Of a stretch of DNA of 64,000 nucleotides, positions 52,955 through 61,453 are shown piece by piece. The DNA comes from Marinilabiliales bacterium (GTDB lineage Bacteria; Bacteroidota; Bacteroidia; Bacteroidales; ML635J-15). The notes below the pieces were generated by a model that was not told where the DNA came from, searched no databases, and saw only the letters and a program-made list of their open reading frames with translations. The translations under genes were made by a program, and so were the position numbers. How positions within the stretch are numbered: the stretch's first letter is position 1; the number at the start of each line of letters is the position of its first letter. The DNA lies in the NCBI GenBank assembly GCA_002869385.1, contig PKTB01000024.1, forward strand, positions 124,001 through 188,000. Reading direction: 5' to 3'.

Positions 52955-53502
52955 AACATACCTTCATCTGCAAATGAATAATACCGGTCTGTGGAAATTA
53001 TTATGTGATCCAATAACTGAATATCCATAACTTTACCGACTTCTTTAACTTTTTTGGTCAAATCAATATCTGATTGGCTTGGGATCATGTTTCCTGAAGG
53101 ATGGTTATGACTCATAATTATACTTGTAGCAAGTGAGTTTAATGCTACACTATAAAGCAATCTGATATCAGCAACAGTTCCTGTAATGCCTCCCATGCTT
53201 AACATATCATATCCCAAAACAGAATTAGACCTGTCCAGAAGCAATATGATCATTTCTTCCCTGGTTTCAATTTGCTTACTCCAGATATCCTTTAATAATT
53301 CATAAGCTTCACTGGAACTCGAAATCTTAATTCTATTTCCGGATTGTTGATTTTTGCTGTAAACTATCCTGACTTTTGGAGGTTTTTCAGGAATATTTAA
53401 TTTTCCTAAACCTTCAGCTTTTTTCTGAATCTGTTTACGAATAATCAGACTTGCAACAGCAATGGAAATACAAATAAATACTATTACCAGGTATTTTTTC
53501 AT
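52951..53502 (-). CDS. Membrane-anchored RadC-type JAMM protein
   Basis: The 183-residue protein starts with a transmembrane helix (residues about 4-21), followed by the RadC/JAB domain. The domain has E82/E83 in REEMIILLLD, the zinc motif H132-x-H134-P-SG, and D145 in SQSDIDLT, with the sequence SHNHPSGNMIPSQSD typical of RadC. Normal RadC (about 220 residues) carries a helix-hairpin-helix domain and no membrane anchor; here the HhH is replaced by the TM helix and a linker. A metalloprotease-like or DNA-related role at the membrane is possible; RadC function is itself unsettled. Confidence 0.8.
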   Translation of the reverse strand: MKKYLVIVFICISIAVASLIIRKQIQKKAEGLGKLNIPEKPPKVRIVYSKNQQSGNRIKISSSSEAYELLKDIWSKQIETREEMIILLLDRSNSVLGYDMLSMGGITGTVADIRLLYSVALNSLATSIIMSHNHPSGNMIPSQSDIDLTKKVKEVGKVMDIQLLDHIIISTDRYYSFADEGML

Positions 53503-53503
53503 C

Positions 53504-54082
53504 TTACAGATTTCTGAATAATTCTAGATTTACATTTCGTCCCGGACAAGCAGTAGCATTTCCCGGAATTTCTTTATGCCCGTAAACAACAAGCTTTTTA
53601 CCTAATTTCCCATTCAGATACTTGATAAGTTCTTTGAGGGATTTTACCTGTGCATTGCTTGGATTTTCAGTTTCGAAATTGCCATTCAAGACAATTCCTA
53701 TACCGGTAAAATTGCCGTTTATTGTATGCCAGCCGATAGAAGTAAGTTTATTTGTCTGGTAAATCTTTCCATCAGGCTCGATGCAAAAATGATATGCTAT
53801 CCTGGGAGCTTTTAAATATCCGTTTGGATTGATATGCCATCTTGCAAAATCGTAAACATTAAATTTTCCTGAAGGAGATGCAGAATGATGAATAATAATC
53901 CTATCAATGCTGCTGATGTTTCTTTGCTGATATTCCCCGTTGTGAGGAAGGTCTTCTATAATATCTTTTATCATGCGTAAAATTTTTAGTTTTCGTAAAA
54001 CAAAGATTATCACCAATAATAATATTCCGATGATAAACCACTTTTTGTAATTCTTTTTATTTGCTATCAGTAAGTTTGTCAT
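53504..54082 (-). CDS. Membrane-anchored N-acetylmuramoyl-L-alanine amidase (Amidase_2)
   Basis: The 192-residue protein has an N-terminal TM helix (about 14-30) and an amidase_2/PGRP domain (about 55-190). The zinc ligands are H65/H66 (IIHHSAS), H168 (GHKEIP) and C178 (CPG), with AYHFCIEPDGKIYQ and IGIVLNGNF as fold markers. These enzymes cut the amide bond between muramic acid and the stem peptide. In this cluster it is the obvious candidate for cell-wall entry or lysis. It overlaps the next gene upstream by 4 bases. Confidence 0.88.
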   Translation of the reverse strand: MTNLLIANKKNYKKWFIIGILLLVIIFVLRKLKILRMIKDIIEDLPHNGEYQQRNISSIDRIIIHHSASPSGKFNVYDFARWHINPNGYLKAPRIAYHFCIEPDGKIYQTNKLTSIGWHTINGNFTGIGIVLNGNFETENPSNAQVKSLKELIKYLNGKLGKKLVVYGHKEIPGNATACPGRNVNLELFRNL

Positions 54083-54480
54083 ACGAGCGAAAGTCCAAGC
54101 TTCATATATTCAGAAACTCTTATCTCTTCACAATAACCATTGTTTATTAAAGCCATTTCAGTTTGTGGGCCGAAATATCCATCTTCACTAATTCCTGCAT
54201 TATGTAAACGATTTAAAGCTTTCTGAATATGTTTAATACTTTCACCTTTGCAACCTTTCTTAAATGGAAATGCATTACAACTAACATAGTTTATGGCTGC
54301 TGTCTGAACAATTGGTGAGGGAGAAGGTGCAGGGCTAACATTATTCCCTTTAATTCTTTTGTTTACCGCATTGGCTGCAGAACTAAAACCAAGTCTTTGT
54401 TTAATGCTGTCTTTTTTCCACCAGATTAAACCTCCTATAACTGCTACTATAATAAATCCTATAATTCTTTTAATTCTCAT
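54079..54480 (-). CDS. Membrane-anchored peptidoglycan-binding protein
   Basis: The ATG at 54480 (MRIKRIIGFIIVAVIGGLIWW) begins with a TM helix and is preferred over an upstream start, which would add a non-conserved extension overlapping the upstream gene. The 133-residue protein has a Pro/Ser linker (SPAPSPSPIV) and a C-terminal PG_binding_1 domain (GCKGESIKHIQKALN, GYFGPQTEMALIN) of about 60 residues. It pairs naturally with the amidase encoded next to it as the wall-targeting subunit. Confidence 0.75.
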   Translation of the reverse strand: MRIKRIIGFIIVAVIGGLIWWKKDSIKQRLGFSSAANAVNKRIKGNNVSPAPSPSPIVQTAAINYVSCNAFPFKKGCKGESIKHIQKALNRLHNAGISEDGYFGPQTEMALINNGYCEEIRVSEYMKLGLSLV

Positions 54481-54490
54481 ATTTGTAGTT

Positions 54491-54970
54491 TTAGTATGAT
54501 ATTCCACTTCCTCTAAGTATATCTCTGACTTCCTGTAGCTCGCTGCCGGTAAGATCATCTGCAAGCCAGCTTTTTAAATCCCCTGTGAGATCTGCAAAGA
54601 ATGTCCCACCATCTTTTTTTCTGGTTCCGAAACACTTTTGAAGAAAATTCCAATCATCTTGGCTTCTTAATCTTGTCATCACATCATAAATGCTGTCTTC
54701 CTTAGTTCCGGTTCCATTCATTGCAGATTCAAGAGTACTGCACATAGAATAGTATTCACCTTTCTCATAGCTCAGGTTTGTCTGGTCAACATCGATTTTC
54801 TGAACATCCCTGTGCATCATTCTTTGAATAAATGCAGCAAGCCTGTTTTTGAAAATAATCAAGACAATAACAATAAATATTATTGTCCATGTCCTACGTC
54901 TTTGTTCGATAGGAATGGAATTGTACTTTTGCTTTGCCTGTAATGCCTGTGCTAGAATTAATTCGTACAT
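54491..54970 (-). CDS. TM protein with an annexin-like repeat
   Basis: The 159-residue protein has a TM helix near residues 28-46 (TIIFIVIVLIIF), then a single repeat very close to the annexin consensus: LESAMNGTGTKEDSIYDVM near 83-101, RLRSQDDWNFLQKCFG near 103-118, and GDLKSWLADDLTGSEL near 130-145. Annexin repeats bind Ca2+ and acidic phospholipids in eukaryotes; in bacteria they are rare. One repeat attached to a membrane anchor inside a virus-like cluster suggests a virion-membrane or host-membrane contact role. No biochemical inference is safe. Confidence 0.6.
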   Translation of the reverse strand: MYELILAQALQAKQKYNSIPIEQRRRTWTIIFIVIVLIIFKNRLAAFIQRMMHRDVQKIDVDQTNLSYEKGEYYSMCSTLESAMNGTGTKEDSIYDVMTRLRSQDDWNFLQKCFGTRKKDGGTFFADLTGDLKSWLADDLTGSELQEVRDILRGSGISY

Positions 54971-54973
54971 TTT

Positions 54974-55273
54974 CTATGATTTTAAAACTGTTAAAACCCT
55001 GCGAACATATTTTGGTAATCTCATTAGCATTTGTGATTCACTAAGCTGTTCGCCTTCCTCAATCATTTCCTTTACAACCGGTATTAACTCAGGTTTTTCG
55101 TCAATCATCTCAACAGTACTCATAAGATCATCATGACTTATTGCTTTGTTCAAAACCGAAAGTGCATTTAGCTTCTGCGAAAGTTCTTTTGTGTCTTTTG
55201 CCTCAAGCTCTATCTCTTTATTTAAGATGCGATCATTCTCCTTTATCGTTATCGCCAGTTTGTATGTTTTCAT
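54974..55273 (-). CDS. Small acidic/helical protein of the virus-like cluster
   Basis: The 99-residue soluble protein begins with a beta hairpin (TYKLAITIKENDRILNKEIE) and continues helical (ELSQKLNALSVLNKAI, VKEMIEEGEQLSESQ). No family is recognised. It overlaps the upstream 357-residue gene by about 40 bases, so the two are translationally coupled. Confidence 0.6.
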   Translation of the reverse strand: MKTYKLAITIKENDRILNKEIELEAKDTKELSQKLNALSVLNKAISHDDLMSTVEMIDEKPELIPVVKEMIEEGEQLSESQMLMRLPKYVRRVLTVLKS

Positions 55274-56306
55274 CGTTTTCAGATTTAATTGTTCCTACTG
55301 TATTTTGATTTTCAAGATTTTCGTTTTCATCAATCTCCTCTTCAGGAATAAGCACGTCCATCAATTGCATTTTTTGCTCATCCGACATTTTCTCAATCAT
55401 ACCGATAAGATCCTCGTAAGAAATTCCATTATTTGAATCGTTTTGCTCTGTACTTTCTTTGAAATCACCATCATTAAGCTTTGATGAAGTCCCTTTTAAA
55501 TCTGCTGCTGCACTTGCCAGGTCTTTCTTTTTGAATGATTTTTTGACTAACTCATCAGCTTCGTTTAACCCAAAAGCAGATTTGCCTAATTCAAATAAAC
55601 CACCAGCAATTGTTTTGGTGTATTCATTGACGGTTCCAAGTCCTTCAGCTTTCTTTCCTTCTAATTCTTCAAGTTCCTCAAGTAATTTTCTTTCCTTTTC
55701 CTCTATTTCTTTTGCGCGAAGCTCAAGTTTATAAAGCTCCATTTTCATTTCAAGCTCTGCTATTCTTTTGATGGAGTCAGTTTCACGTTTTGCAGAAATC
55801 TCATCATACTCAGCTTTAATTGAGAGTGTTGCATCTGATACATTTTTATCAATAATACCCTGAAGGTCCTGGTAAGAAAAACCGCCAAAACCTCCTTGAT
55901 TTTGAGGCCTTGATGGAAAACCTGAAAAACTTAAAGGCATCATATGTTCCTGACCCGTGGGATAGGATGGTGCAGAACCTAAAAATAAAGGCTGTCCGAT
56001 ATCATTTCCTTTATATTTGTAAAATTTGAGTTTAAAGTATTTTCTTGTAGAATTGAGCATATTTCCCGGATTGCCTTTTTCAGAATTTCCAATAACAATA
56101 AGCAGTTCATGAGGAAATTCTTTAGCAGAATGATCAATAAGAAAATCTCTGAGTTTGGCTGATTCTTCAGAAGTTCCTGTAATCATTTCTTTCATCTGAT
56201 TTTGCAAAGGACGTACACTCCAGAGATCATATATCGGAATAGTTGAATTGCAAAACCTTTCTGCAAAGTTTTCATCGTAATCATGTATGTCGAAAATATG
56301 CTGCAT
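55233..56306 (-). CDS. Coiled-coil protein of the virus-like cluster
   Basis: The 357-residue protein has an N-terminal globular region (about 1-115: FDIHDYDENFAERFC), a Pro/Gly/Phe-rich linker (PSRPQNQGGFGGFSY), and a long charged coiled coil (about 165-230, KRIAELEMKMELYKLELRA). An acidic C-terminus follows. The layout resembles internal or scaffold-like virion proteins, or the RepB-like coiled-coil proteins of phage. It overlaps its upstream neighbour by one base. Function unknown. Confidence 0.6.
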   Translation of the reverse strand: MQHIFDIHDYDENFAERFCNSTIPIYDLWSVRPLQNQMKEMITGTSEESAKLRDFLIDHSAKEFPHELLIVIGNSEKGNPGNMLNSTRKYFKLKFYKYKGNDIGQPLFLGSAPSYPTGQEHMMPLSFSGFPSRPQNQGGFGGFSYQDLQGIIDKNVSDATLSIKAEYDEISAKRETDSIKRIAELEMKMELYKLELRAKEIEEKERKLLEELEELEGKKAEGLGTVNEYTKTIAGGLFELGKSAFGLNEADELVKKSFKKKDLASAAADLKGTSSKLNDGDFKESTEQNDSNNGISYEDLIGMIEKMSDEQKMQLMDVLIPEEEIDENENLENQNTVGTIKSENDENIQTGDNDKGE

Positions 56307-56644
56307 TATTTTACTATTTTGATTTTTACATATTGAACTTTGTAATCAAAAGCATGAGATTGTGAGAAGTTTATCGACCCTTTGTGACGGCTTATAATAT
56401 CATCTTCAATAAGCTGGGATGAACTAAGTTGTTTTTCAATTAATCTGCTGTCTGTTGCAGAATGAAATTCAAGCCAAAAATCAATCGAAGCCTGAACGCT
56501 GATATTATGAATGAAAACTGTTTCATCACGGGCAACATCAATCCTGTTAGGGTTTTCTGCCTGATGATGTGATATTACATAAGCCCGGTTTTCACCAAGC
56601 TCGTTTTCTATCATGCTTTTTAATATGCTCTCAGTAGTTCTCAT
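56306..56644 (-). CDS. Small beta-rich protein of the virus-like cluster
   Basis: The 112-residue protein has beta-type strands (VFIHNISVQASIDFWLEFHS, KVQYVKIKIV) and no membrane segment. It could be a small jelly-roll or minor virion protein. I do not recognise the family. The order and tight packing with neighbours support a common transcript. Confidence 0.55.
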   Translation of the reverse strand: MRTTESILKSMIENELGENRAYVISHHQAENPNRIDVARDETVFIHNISVQASIDFWLEFHSATDSRLIEKQLSSSQLIEDDIISRHKGSINFSQSHAFDYKVQYVKIKIVK

Positions 56645-56950
56645 TTATTCCAGTATTAAATACACTGATGATTGCTTTCCCATTTCTCCGCTCACAACTC
56701 CGCTGATTATCTCTGCCTCAATAGCCTCGTCAAATTCTATTACTCTTTTATTTTGAGGACAATCTTTGTTTTTGTTAAACTCAAATCCATGAAGCATGAC
56801 ACTCTTTTCATTATCGAAAACCAATGAAAGATCAATGCCATCTGAACAAAATGCAGCTTTAACCTTTTTATAATCCTTAATAGTTAATCTGAAAGACTCA
56901 GACCCCTGATTTTGTAATTGTCCCTGATATATTTTATGCAAAGAGTACAT
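56645..56950 (-). CDS. Small beta-rich protein of the virus-like cluster
   Basis: 101 residues, mainly strands (SFRLTIKDYKKVKAAF, GIDLSLVFDNEKSVMLHGF, SSVYLILE). No signal or membrane segment. It is directly abutted by its neighbours: the next stop is 1 base away on one side, and there is an overlap on the other. Family not recognised; a virion component is inferred from context. Confidence 0.55.
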   Translation of the reverse strand: MYSLHKIYQGQLQNQGSESFRLTIKDYKKVKAAFCSDGIDLSLVFDNEKSVMLHGFEFNKNKDCPQNKRVIEFDEAIEAEIISGVVSGEMGKQSSVYLILE

Positions 56951-57335
56951 TTACGATTTCTCCCGGATTATTAGTTAATAAAACCTGAATTTGCAGTTTG
57001 TAAACCCTGGACCAGTCAGGATCACGAAAACGAATAAACATTTCATCTCCGGAAACCGGAACAGGACGAAACCAGGAGAAAAATCTTTTGTTAGGAGCTA
57101 CTCCCGATGAACTCATTAAATGAGCAGCTTCAAACTTTTCGGGAAGAACATCCATACCTTTAATCTTTACCTGTTCCAAAACAGAAAGTGCACTGGCATT
57201 TTTGTCTGAAATGGCTATTCCGACTACATATTTGTAATCTTTATCAAGTTCGTCCCTTAGCTCATGCATCTGATCAGACAAGATGTCCGTTTCGATACAC
57301 TGAATGATAAAATCGGTTTTGCTTAATTCTGTCAT
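56934..57335 (-). CDS. Beta-rich putative virion protein
   Basis: The 133-residue protein contains an alternating beta pattern (KYVVGIAISDKNASAL, RFFSWFRPVPVSGDEMFIRF, KLQIQVLLTN) compatible with a single jelly-roll. It lacks membrane segments. Overlaps on both sides (17 and 4 bases) show it belongs to the operon. It is one of several small beta-sandwich candidates in the cluster. Confidence 0.55.
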   Translation of the reverse strand: MTELSKTDFIIQCIETDILSDQMHELRDELDKDYKYVVGIAISDKNASALSVLEQVKIKGMDVLPEKFEAAHLMSSSGVAPNKRFFSWFRPVPVSGDEMFIRFRDPDWSRVYKLQIQVLLTNNPGEIVNVLFA

Positions 57336-57595
57336 TGCTTTTTATCTCCTTTGTTTCGTTCTGCGTTAATTTTAATTTCCTCAATTTCCTCACGATGCTT
57401 TTCGAGTATTTTCTCATGAAGTTCAATGGATTTACTCAGAAACTCAATATCTTTCTGACTGCCTTTTATTGCCAGTGCAAGATCCTGTATTATTTTCTTC
57501 AGGTCTCTCACGTTTGCAACAAAAAACGAAAGTGTTACACCGTTCAATGAGAGTAGTACACTTATTATTATTCCGAATATTTTTTCATTGCCCAT
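57332..57595 (-). CDS. TM protein with coiled coil (virus-like cluster)
   Basis: The ATG at 57595 starts a TM helix directly (MGNEKIFGIIISVLLSLNGV). Upstream start codons only add a basic stretch overlapping the previous gene. The 87-residue protein then carries a charged coiled coil (EFLSKSIELHEKILEKHREEI). This form matches small accessory lysis or virion-membrane proteins. Confidence 0.6.
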   Translation of the reverse strand: MGNEKIFGIIISVLLSLNGVTLSFFVANVRDLKKIIQDLALAIKGSQKDIEFLSKSIELHEKILEKHREEIEEIKINAERNKGDKKQ

Positions 57596-57830
57596 TGTTT
57601 TCTTCCTTTTTAGTGTTGTTTTTATAAAGTGTTGCTTCAGCGAACTTTTGTAATGCTTTAGGAGCAAAACTGGCTGTGATTAGCAGAGCATCGAGTTCGA
57701 AATAAATATTCCCTTCAATCATCTGCCAGGTGATAATTACAAAGGCGAAAATGAGTGTTGCCAATGATTGTAAACGAATCAAAGAGTCAACACCCTTTCT
57801 CTCTTCAAGATATCTTTTTAGCCAGTTCAT
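57585..57830 (-). CDS. Holin-like small membrane protein
   Basis: The 81-residue protein has one or two hydrophobic stretches (LATLIFAFVIITWQMIEG, then ALLITASFAPKALQ), flanked by charged ends. It recalls Bacteroidota phage holins of the NLPKYLEE/xxxR-class. It precedes other lysis-type genes in the cluster, so a holin role is plausible. The overlap with the next gene is 11 bases. Confidence 0.55.
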   Translation of the reverse strand: MNWLKRYLEERKGVDSLIRLQSLATLIFAFVIITWQMIEGNIYFELDALLITASFAPKALQKFAEATLYKNNTKKEENNGQ

Positions 57831-57835
57831 ATTGA

Positions 57836-58303
57836 TTATACTCCTGTATCGTCTCCGGTTCCGTCACCGGTATCATCACCTGTGCTATCTCCGGTATCTG
57901 TTTTATCACTTGAATCACTACCTTCATCTTCCTTTCCCTCACCAAAATCCTGATCAAAAACAGATGTTTTACCATTTAAAATTTCGACTTCCTGTGAAAC
58001 AGGTGTCTCACCATATAGAATCGTTACAGTGTAATTGCCCTCGCTTAAATCGATTTGATAATAACCAAATTGATTCGTATGTACTTTTACATCTGTTTTA
58101 CCACCAACGCTATATGCAATTTCAACTCTTGAAAGTGGTTTTCCATTTTCGGTTATTGTTCCGATAAGTCGGCCATGAGATGCACTTTCACACAAGCCAC
58201 CTATTCCGCTTATTACATTCTGGAGCTCGGGATCGGTACGAATGTATTTTGCCAATTCCATTCTTTGCTCTTTTGACATTACTTTTATCTGACTTAGTTC
58301 CAT
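57836..58303 (-). CDS. Carboxypeptidase-regulatory-like domain with acidic repeat tail
   Basis: The 155-residue protein has a helical N-terminus (about 1-40), a CarboxypepD_reg/Ig-like domain (about 44-115: LIGTITENGKPLSRVEIAYS, GYYQIDLSEGNYTVTILYG), and a repetitive acidic tail of GDDTG/GDGTG units. This Ig-like domain is used in phage and surface proteins for contact or anchoring. It is likely a virion decoration protein. Confidence 0.65.
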   Translation of the reverse strand: MELSQIKVMSKEQRMELAKYIRTDPELQNVISGIGGLCESASHGRLIGTITENGKPLSRVEIAYSVGGKTDVKVHTNQFGYYQIDLSEGNYTVTILYGETPVSQEVEILNGKTSVFDQDFGEGKEDEGSDSSDKTDTGDSTGDDTGDGTGDDTGV

Positions 58304-58361
58304 TTGTCCTGTTTTTTAATTTTATGAAACAAAGAGGACCGGTTTCCCGGCACCTCATTCG

Positions 58362-59003
58362 CTAATAGCTTTTTACCTCAGTTCCGATGAGTTTCAGTTT
58401 TATCTGTCCGCTCATTCCTGCAGGAGCATCCTCAATATCGAAAGCAATGGTTTTCTTTGGGATGATCAGTTTAGGATTGTTAAGGACGATAATTCCAAAA
58501 TCTCTGTTGGTATTGTAACCATATACCGGTGATTGAAACATGTCAACAGGATTTTTACTCATTATTTCGCGAGTTGCGATTTTGAAAGTAAAAACTGCAT
58601 TTGCAAGAAAGTCTGGGAAAAGCTCATCGAAACGTCCTGTTGAACCGCTGCGATACTGAAGACTGATGGCTGACAAAAGAAAATACTGGTTTTCACCAAG
58701 CTCTGCATCATCAATATTTATAAGACCTGCTTCGCTTTTTTCGTTTTTCTTAATCACATCAGTACTTGTACCGGCTAGTTCACGTATCACAAAATATTCC
58801 TTGTCGGAGATTTGCGCACGATCTTCTTTAAGCATTTTTTGCATGCTTGCCGGAAGATTAGGAATCCTTTCGATCATTTGTTTTCTGAACATGCTTGCAC
58901 CAAGTTTTGAAAACTGTGCTGCTTTTTTTCTGCTTTCTGCACCTGCTTCGATGCTGCCGTTTAATCCGCTGAGGATGATTTCCTCGTTTGTCATTTCGCT
59001 CAT
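58362..59003 (-). CDS. Putative major structural protein of the virus-like cluster
   Basis: The 213-residue protein has a helical N-terminal 60 residues (KKAAQFSKLGASMFRKQM) and a beta-rich C-terminal part (YFLLSAISLQYRSG, AVFTFKIATREIM, GIIVLNNPKLIIPKKTIAF, QIKLKLIGTEVKSY) like a jelly-roll. It is free of membrane segments and has no strong homology cue. It is the best candidate for a capsid subunit here, although known double-jelly-roll capsid proteins are longer. The call rests on pattern and context only. Confidence 0.5.
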   Translation of the reverse strand: MSEMTNEEIILSGLNGSIEAGAESRKKAAQFSKLGASMFRKQMIERIPNLPASMQKMLKEDRAQISDKEYFVIRELAGTSTDVIKKNEKSEAGLINIDDAELGENQYFLLSAISLQYRSGSTGRFDELFPDFLANAVFTFKIATREIMSKNPVDMFQSPVYGYNTNRDFGIIVLNNPKLIIPKKTIAFDIEDAPAGMSGQIKLKLIGTEVKSY

Positions 59004-59039
59004 TTCTGTAATTATTTAATTTAACATTAGTAAGTCACT

Positions 59040-59279
59040 TTATCTGTAAAGCTCACTTGAAGCCTGTTTGATGCAGTTTTTCCATTTCATTTTCGGATGA
59101 GCTTTTCTGATTTTTTGAGCTCTCTCGGTGATCATCTTAAACCTTGCTGATGCTTCACCGTTTTTTTTACTGCCTGACAGTGTTTTGTACTTCTTTGGCT
59201 TTGCCTGTTTTGTTTTTCTTTTCATTCCGCTTACAGTATTTGCAGGTTTAGCTACGCTTTTTTTTTTACTGTTGCCCAT
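59040..59279 (-). CDS. Basic DNA-packing-like small protein
   Basis: The 79-residue protein is extremely Lys/Arg-rich in its first half (KKKSVAKP, MKRKTKQAKPKKYKT). The second half is a helical motif R-x-x-H-P-K-M-K-W-K-x-C-I-K-x-A-S (KAHPKMKWKNCIKQAS), similar to a motif found in DNA-binding capsid-associated proteins of some viruses. It could condense the genome. It overlaps the transglutaminase gene by 28 bases. Confidence 0.65.
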   Translation of the reverse strand: MGNSKKKSVAKPANTVSGMKRKTKQAKPKKYKTLSGSKKNGEASARFKMITERAQKIRKAHPKMKWKNCIKQASSELYR

Positions 59280-61453
59280 GCAGCTTTCCAGGCATCAGAT
59301 CCACCACCATTTGCTTTTGCAAGTTTTCGGACTTCACTGTACATCTTATTGTAGTTTTGGGCTGCATTAACCTGTTTTGTACTCAATGGTCTGCTAAATG
59401 CATCGCGAAATACTTTTTTATAGTATGATTTTCGGTTTGTTGTGTTGTAAGGCTTTTTATCCTTTTTGATTTCTTCACGAACTAATGAAGCATAAGCCCG
59501 GTTGTTTAATCCCTGACGACGAATGTAGTTTTCCTGTTTTCTGGATAGTCCCACCTGTCCAAGACCATGCAATGAATTTTGACCTATTTTCCAGATGATT
59601 AGAGCTGCAATTCCAACAGTTAAAACAATTGCCACAATAATCAGCATTGTTTTATTCTTTGTCAGAAAGTATTTGAATTTGCTGATCTCATTTCCATCCT
59701 TATCACGATAAACTTTTGTTTCTGTACCGTTCTCGTCAGTAACAGTTTCAACGCTTACACCGCTTTTCTCATCAACTTTTAGATTTGGATTTTCTGTATC
59801 TACAGTATCGGTAGTTGTTTCAGTTTCAAGATTTGTTTCCATACTCTTAGTTTTAGTATTTAATGTTTTATTTGCAGTCTCAGTTTCTTTGGATTCATCG
59901 ACAATGCTTCCGTCTTTTCTGCGAAGTTTTAGATTCTTCACTATCGCTATTATCCCACCAAAAACTTTTGTAACAGCAGCAATAACAGTAGGAGCAATTC
60001 CAAGCTGACCTTTTAGTCCGGCTTTCTTTGCTCCACGGCCATTCATAACCATTTTTTTGAAATATGCTTTGTTACCACCCAGAGAATGCCATTTTTGTTC
60101 AGCTTTATCTTTTGCAGCAACAAATTGTTTCCATTCAGCATTGCTGTATCCAAGCTTTTTAGCTTCAGATTCGTTTGCATATCCAATAGCAAGCTTCTCG
60201 GCCATACGGAATGTATTAGCCCTTAGAAAGGCTTCCATTGACTTCCTGAGAGTAAATGTTGCAGGATTGTACTTGTTAAGTGCATGTCCGACTTTTGCAA
60301 TTTTGGGATGTTTTTCTTTAAACTTCTGAACTCCTTTCTTGACTTTATTCCCAATCTTTTTAAGTAGTCCTCCTGATTTTGGTTTTCTATTTTTTCTTTT
60401 AAACAGTTTTATTGCTGCAAGACCTTCAAGATCATCTTCACTGTACTTGTCGGAAATCAGCTCTTCGAGCATTCCGTTTTCTTCCATCAGCTTAAGATAA
60501 TACATATCATCATCAGCATCTCCCGCGAGTCCGTTGATAGCATCATCAAGACCATATTTAATTGCCTTGTAGAAGTTCTTGAACAGAGTATTTCTGTTGA
60601 TTGCTTCATCAACTGCCTCGATACATGAATCTTCATCATCAAAGCTTGCAATAATGTTGTTTGTCAGTTGCAAATCGACTTTATTGTCGTTTAAGTGGGA
60701 GAGGTCTGTTGGGTTGTTGATCTCGCTTTGCAGAGAGTTTCTTGCATCAACAAGTTGTTTGAGGATAATATTTCGTTTAAGTTCCGAACAGCTTATTACT
60801 GTATCGTATTCATCGTATTCGTCAACTATGGCAATATTGCCAAGAATCCCTTGAATTGTTTCAAGAGAATCATTCTCACTGTATGTTCCTGACAAATTAT
60901 TTATGTCGAAATCTTCTGTGAGCTCACTGATCATATCAGTGGAAACCGTACCTAATTCTTCGAGTCGCATGTCTATTACTATTTTATTTTTAATTGGTTG
61001 TGCTTCATAATTGAAATGTGGGATCTCAGGAACGCAATCGATAACATATCTTGTTCCGTCACTTGCATAAGCCACAGGGTAAATGTGCTGCCATTGGCTT
61101 TCCTTTTTATATGCTGCAATAATCAGTTCGTGAGGTAAGTTAAGATTCATAAGAATACTTGAGATAAGAATGCTCATATCATCGCAGTCACCTGTTCTGT
61201 CGTGTAATGTTCTTTGAGGACGACGAAGCTGTTCTTTTCCGGGCTCATCATTTTGGTATCTGATATTTTGACGTACAAAGTTCCAGATGTTTTCATAGGT
61301 CTGTCGGCAATTATTACCCTGAAGGCTGAATGCCAAATCTCGAACAGCAGGGTAATTTTCCCTGACAATTCGGTGAACAGCTTCTATGGTATCATGCACA
61401 TCAGCATAATTCTTTAAAGTTGTAGATCTTCCGGAGACAGCATAGTTTTTCAT
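59252..61453 (-). CDS. Transglutaminase-like protein with central TM segment
   Basis: The 733-residue protein has an N-terminal transglutaminase-like domain (about 30-160). The catalytic cysteine lies in RTGDCDDMSILISSIL near residues 85-100, histidine in SQWQHIYPVAY, and aspartate in YVIDCVPE. A long helical middle follows, then a basic section (KRKNRKPKSGGLLKKIGNKV), and a TM helix near residues 605-625 (MLIIVAIVLTVGIAALIIW). A helical C-terminus closes it. It is the largest gene of the cluster. Such domains in viruses can process or cross-link capsid proteins. This is an inference, because enzyme activity is not shown. Confidence 0.7.
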   Translation of the reverse strand: MKNYAVSGRSTTLKNYADVHDTIEAVHRIVRENYPAVRDLAFSLQGNNCRQTYENIWNFVRQNIRYQNDEPGKEQLRRPQRTLHDRTGDCDDMSILISSILMNLNLPHELIIAAYKKESQWQHIYPVAYASDGTRYVIDCVPEIPHFNYEAQPIKNKIVIDMRLEELGTVSTDMISELTEDFDINNLSGTYSENDSLETIQGILGNIAIVDEYDEYDTVISCSELKRNIILKQLVDARNSLQSEINNPTDLSHLNDNKVDLQLTNNIIASFDDEDSCIEAVDEAINRNTLFKNFYKAIKYGLDDAINGLAGDADDDMYYLKLMEENGMLEELISDKYSEDDLEGLAAIKLFKRKNRKPKSGGLLKKIGNKVKKGVQKFKEKHPKIAKVGHALNKYNPATFTLRKSMEAFLRANTFRMAEKLAIGYANESEAKKLGYSNAEWKQFVAAKDKAEQKWHSLGGNKAYFKKMVMNGRGAKKAGLKGQLGIAPTVIAAVTKVFGGIIAIVKNLKLRRKDGSIVDESKETETANKTLNTKTKSMETNLETETTTDTVDTENPNLKVDEKSGVSVETVTDENGTETKVYRDKDGNEISKFKYFLTKNKTMLIIVAIVLTVGIAALIIWKIGQNSLHGLGQVGLSRKQENYIRRQGLNNRAYASLVREEIKKDKKPYNTTNRKSYYKKVFRDAFSRPLSTKQVNAAQNYNKMYSEVRKLAKANGGGSDAWKAAWATVKKKA

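Noticed and set aside
52951..53502. Housekeeping RadC DNA-repair gene
   Set aside because: The N-terminal HhH domain is absent and a TM helix is present. Its context is viral, not a housekeeping locus.
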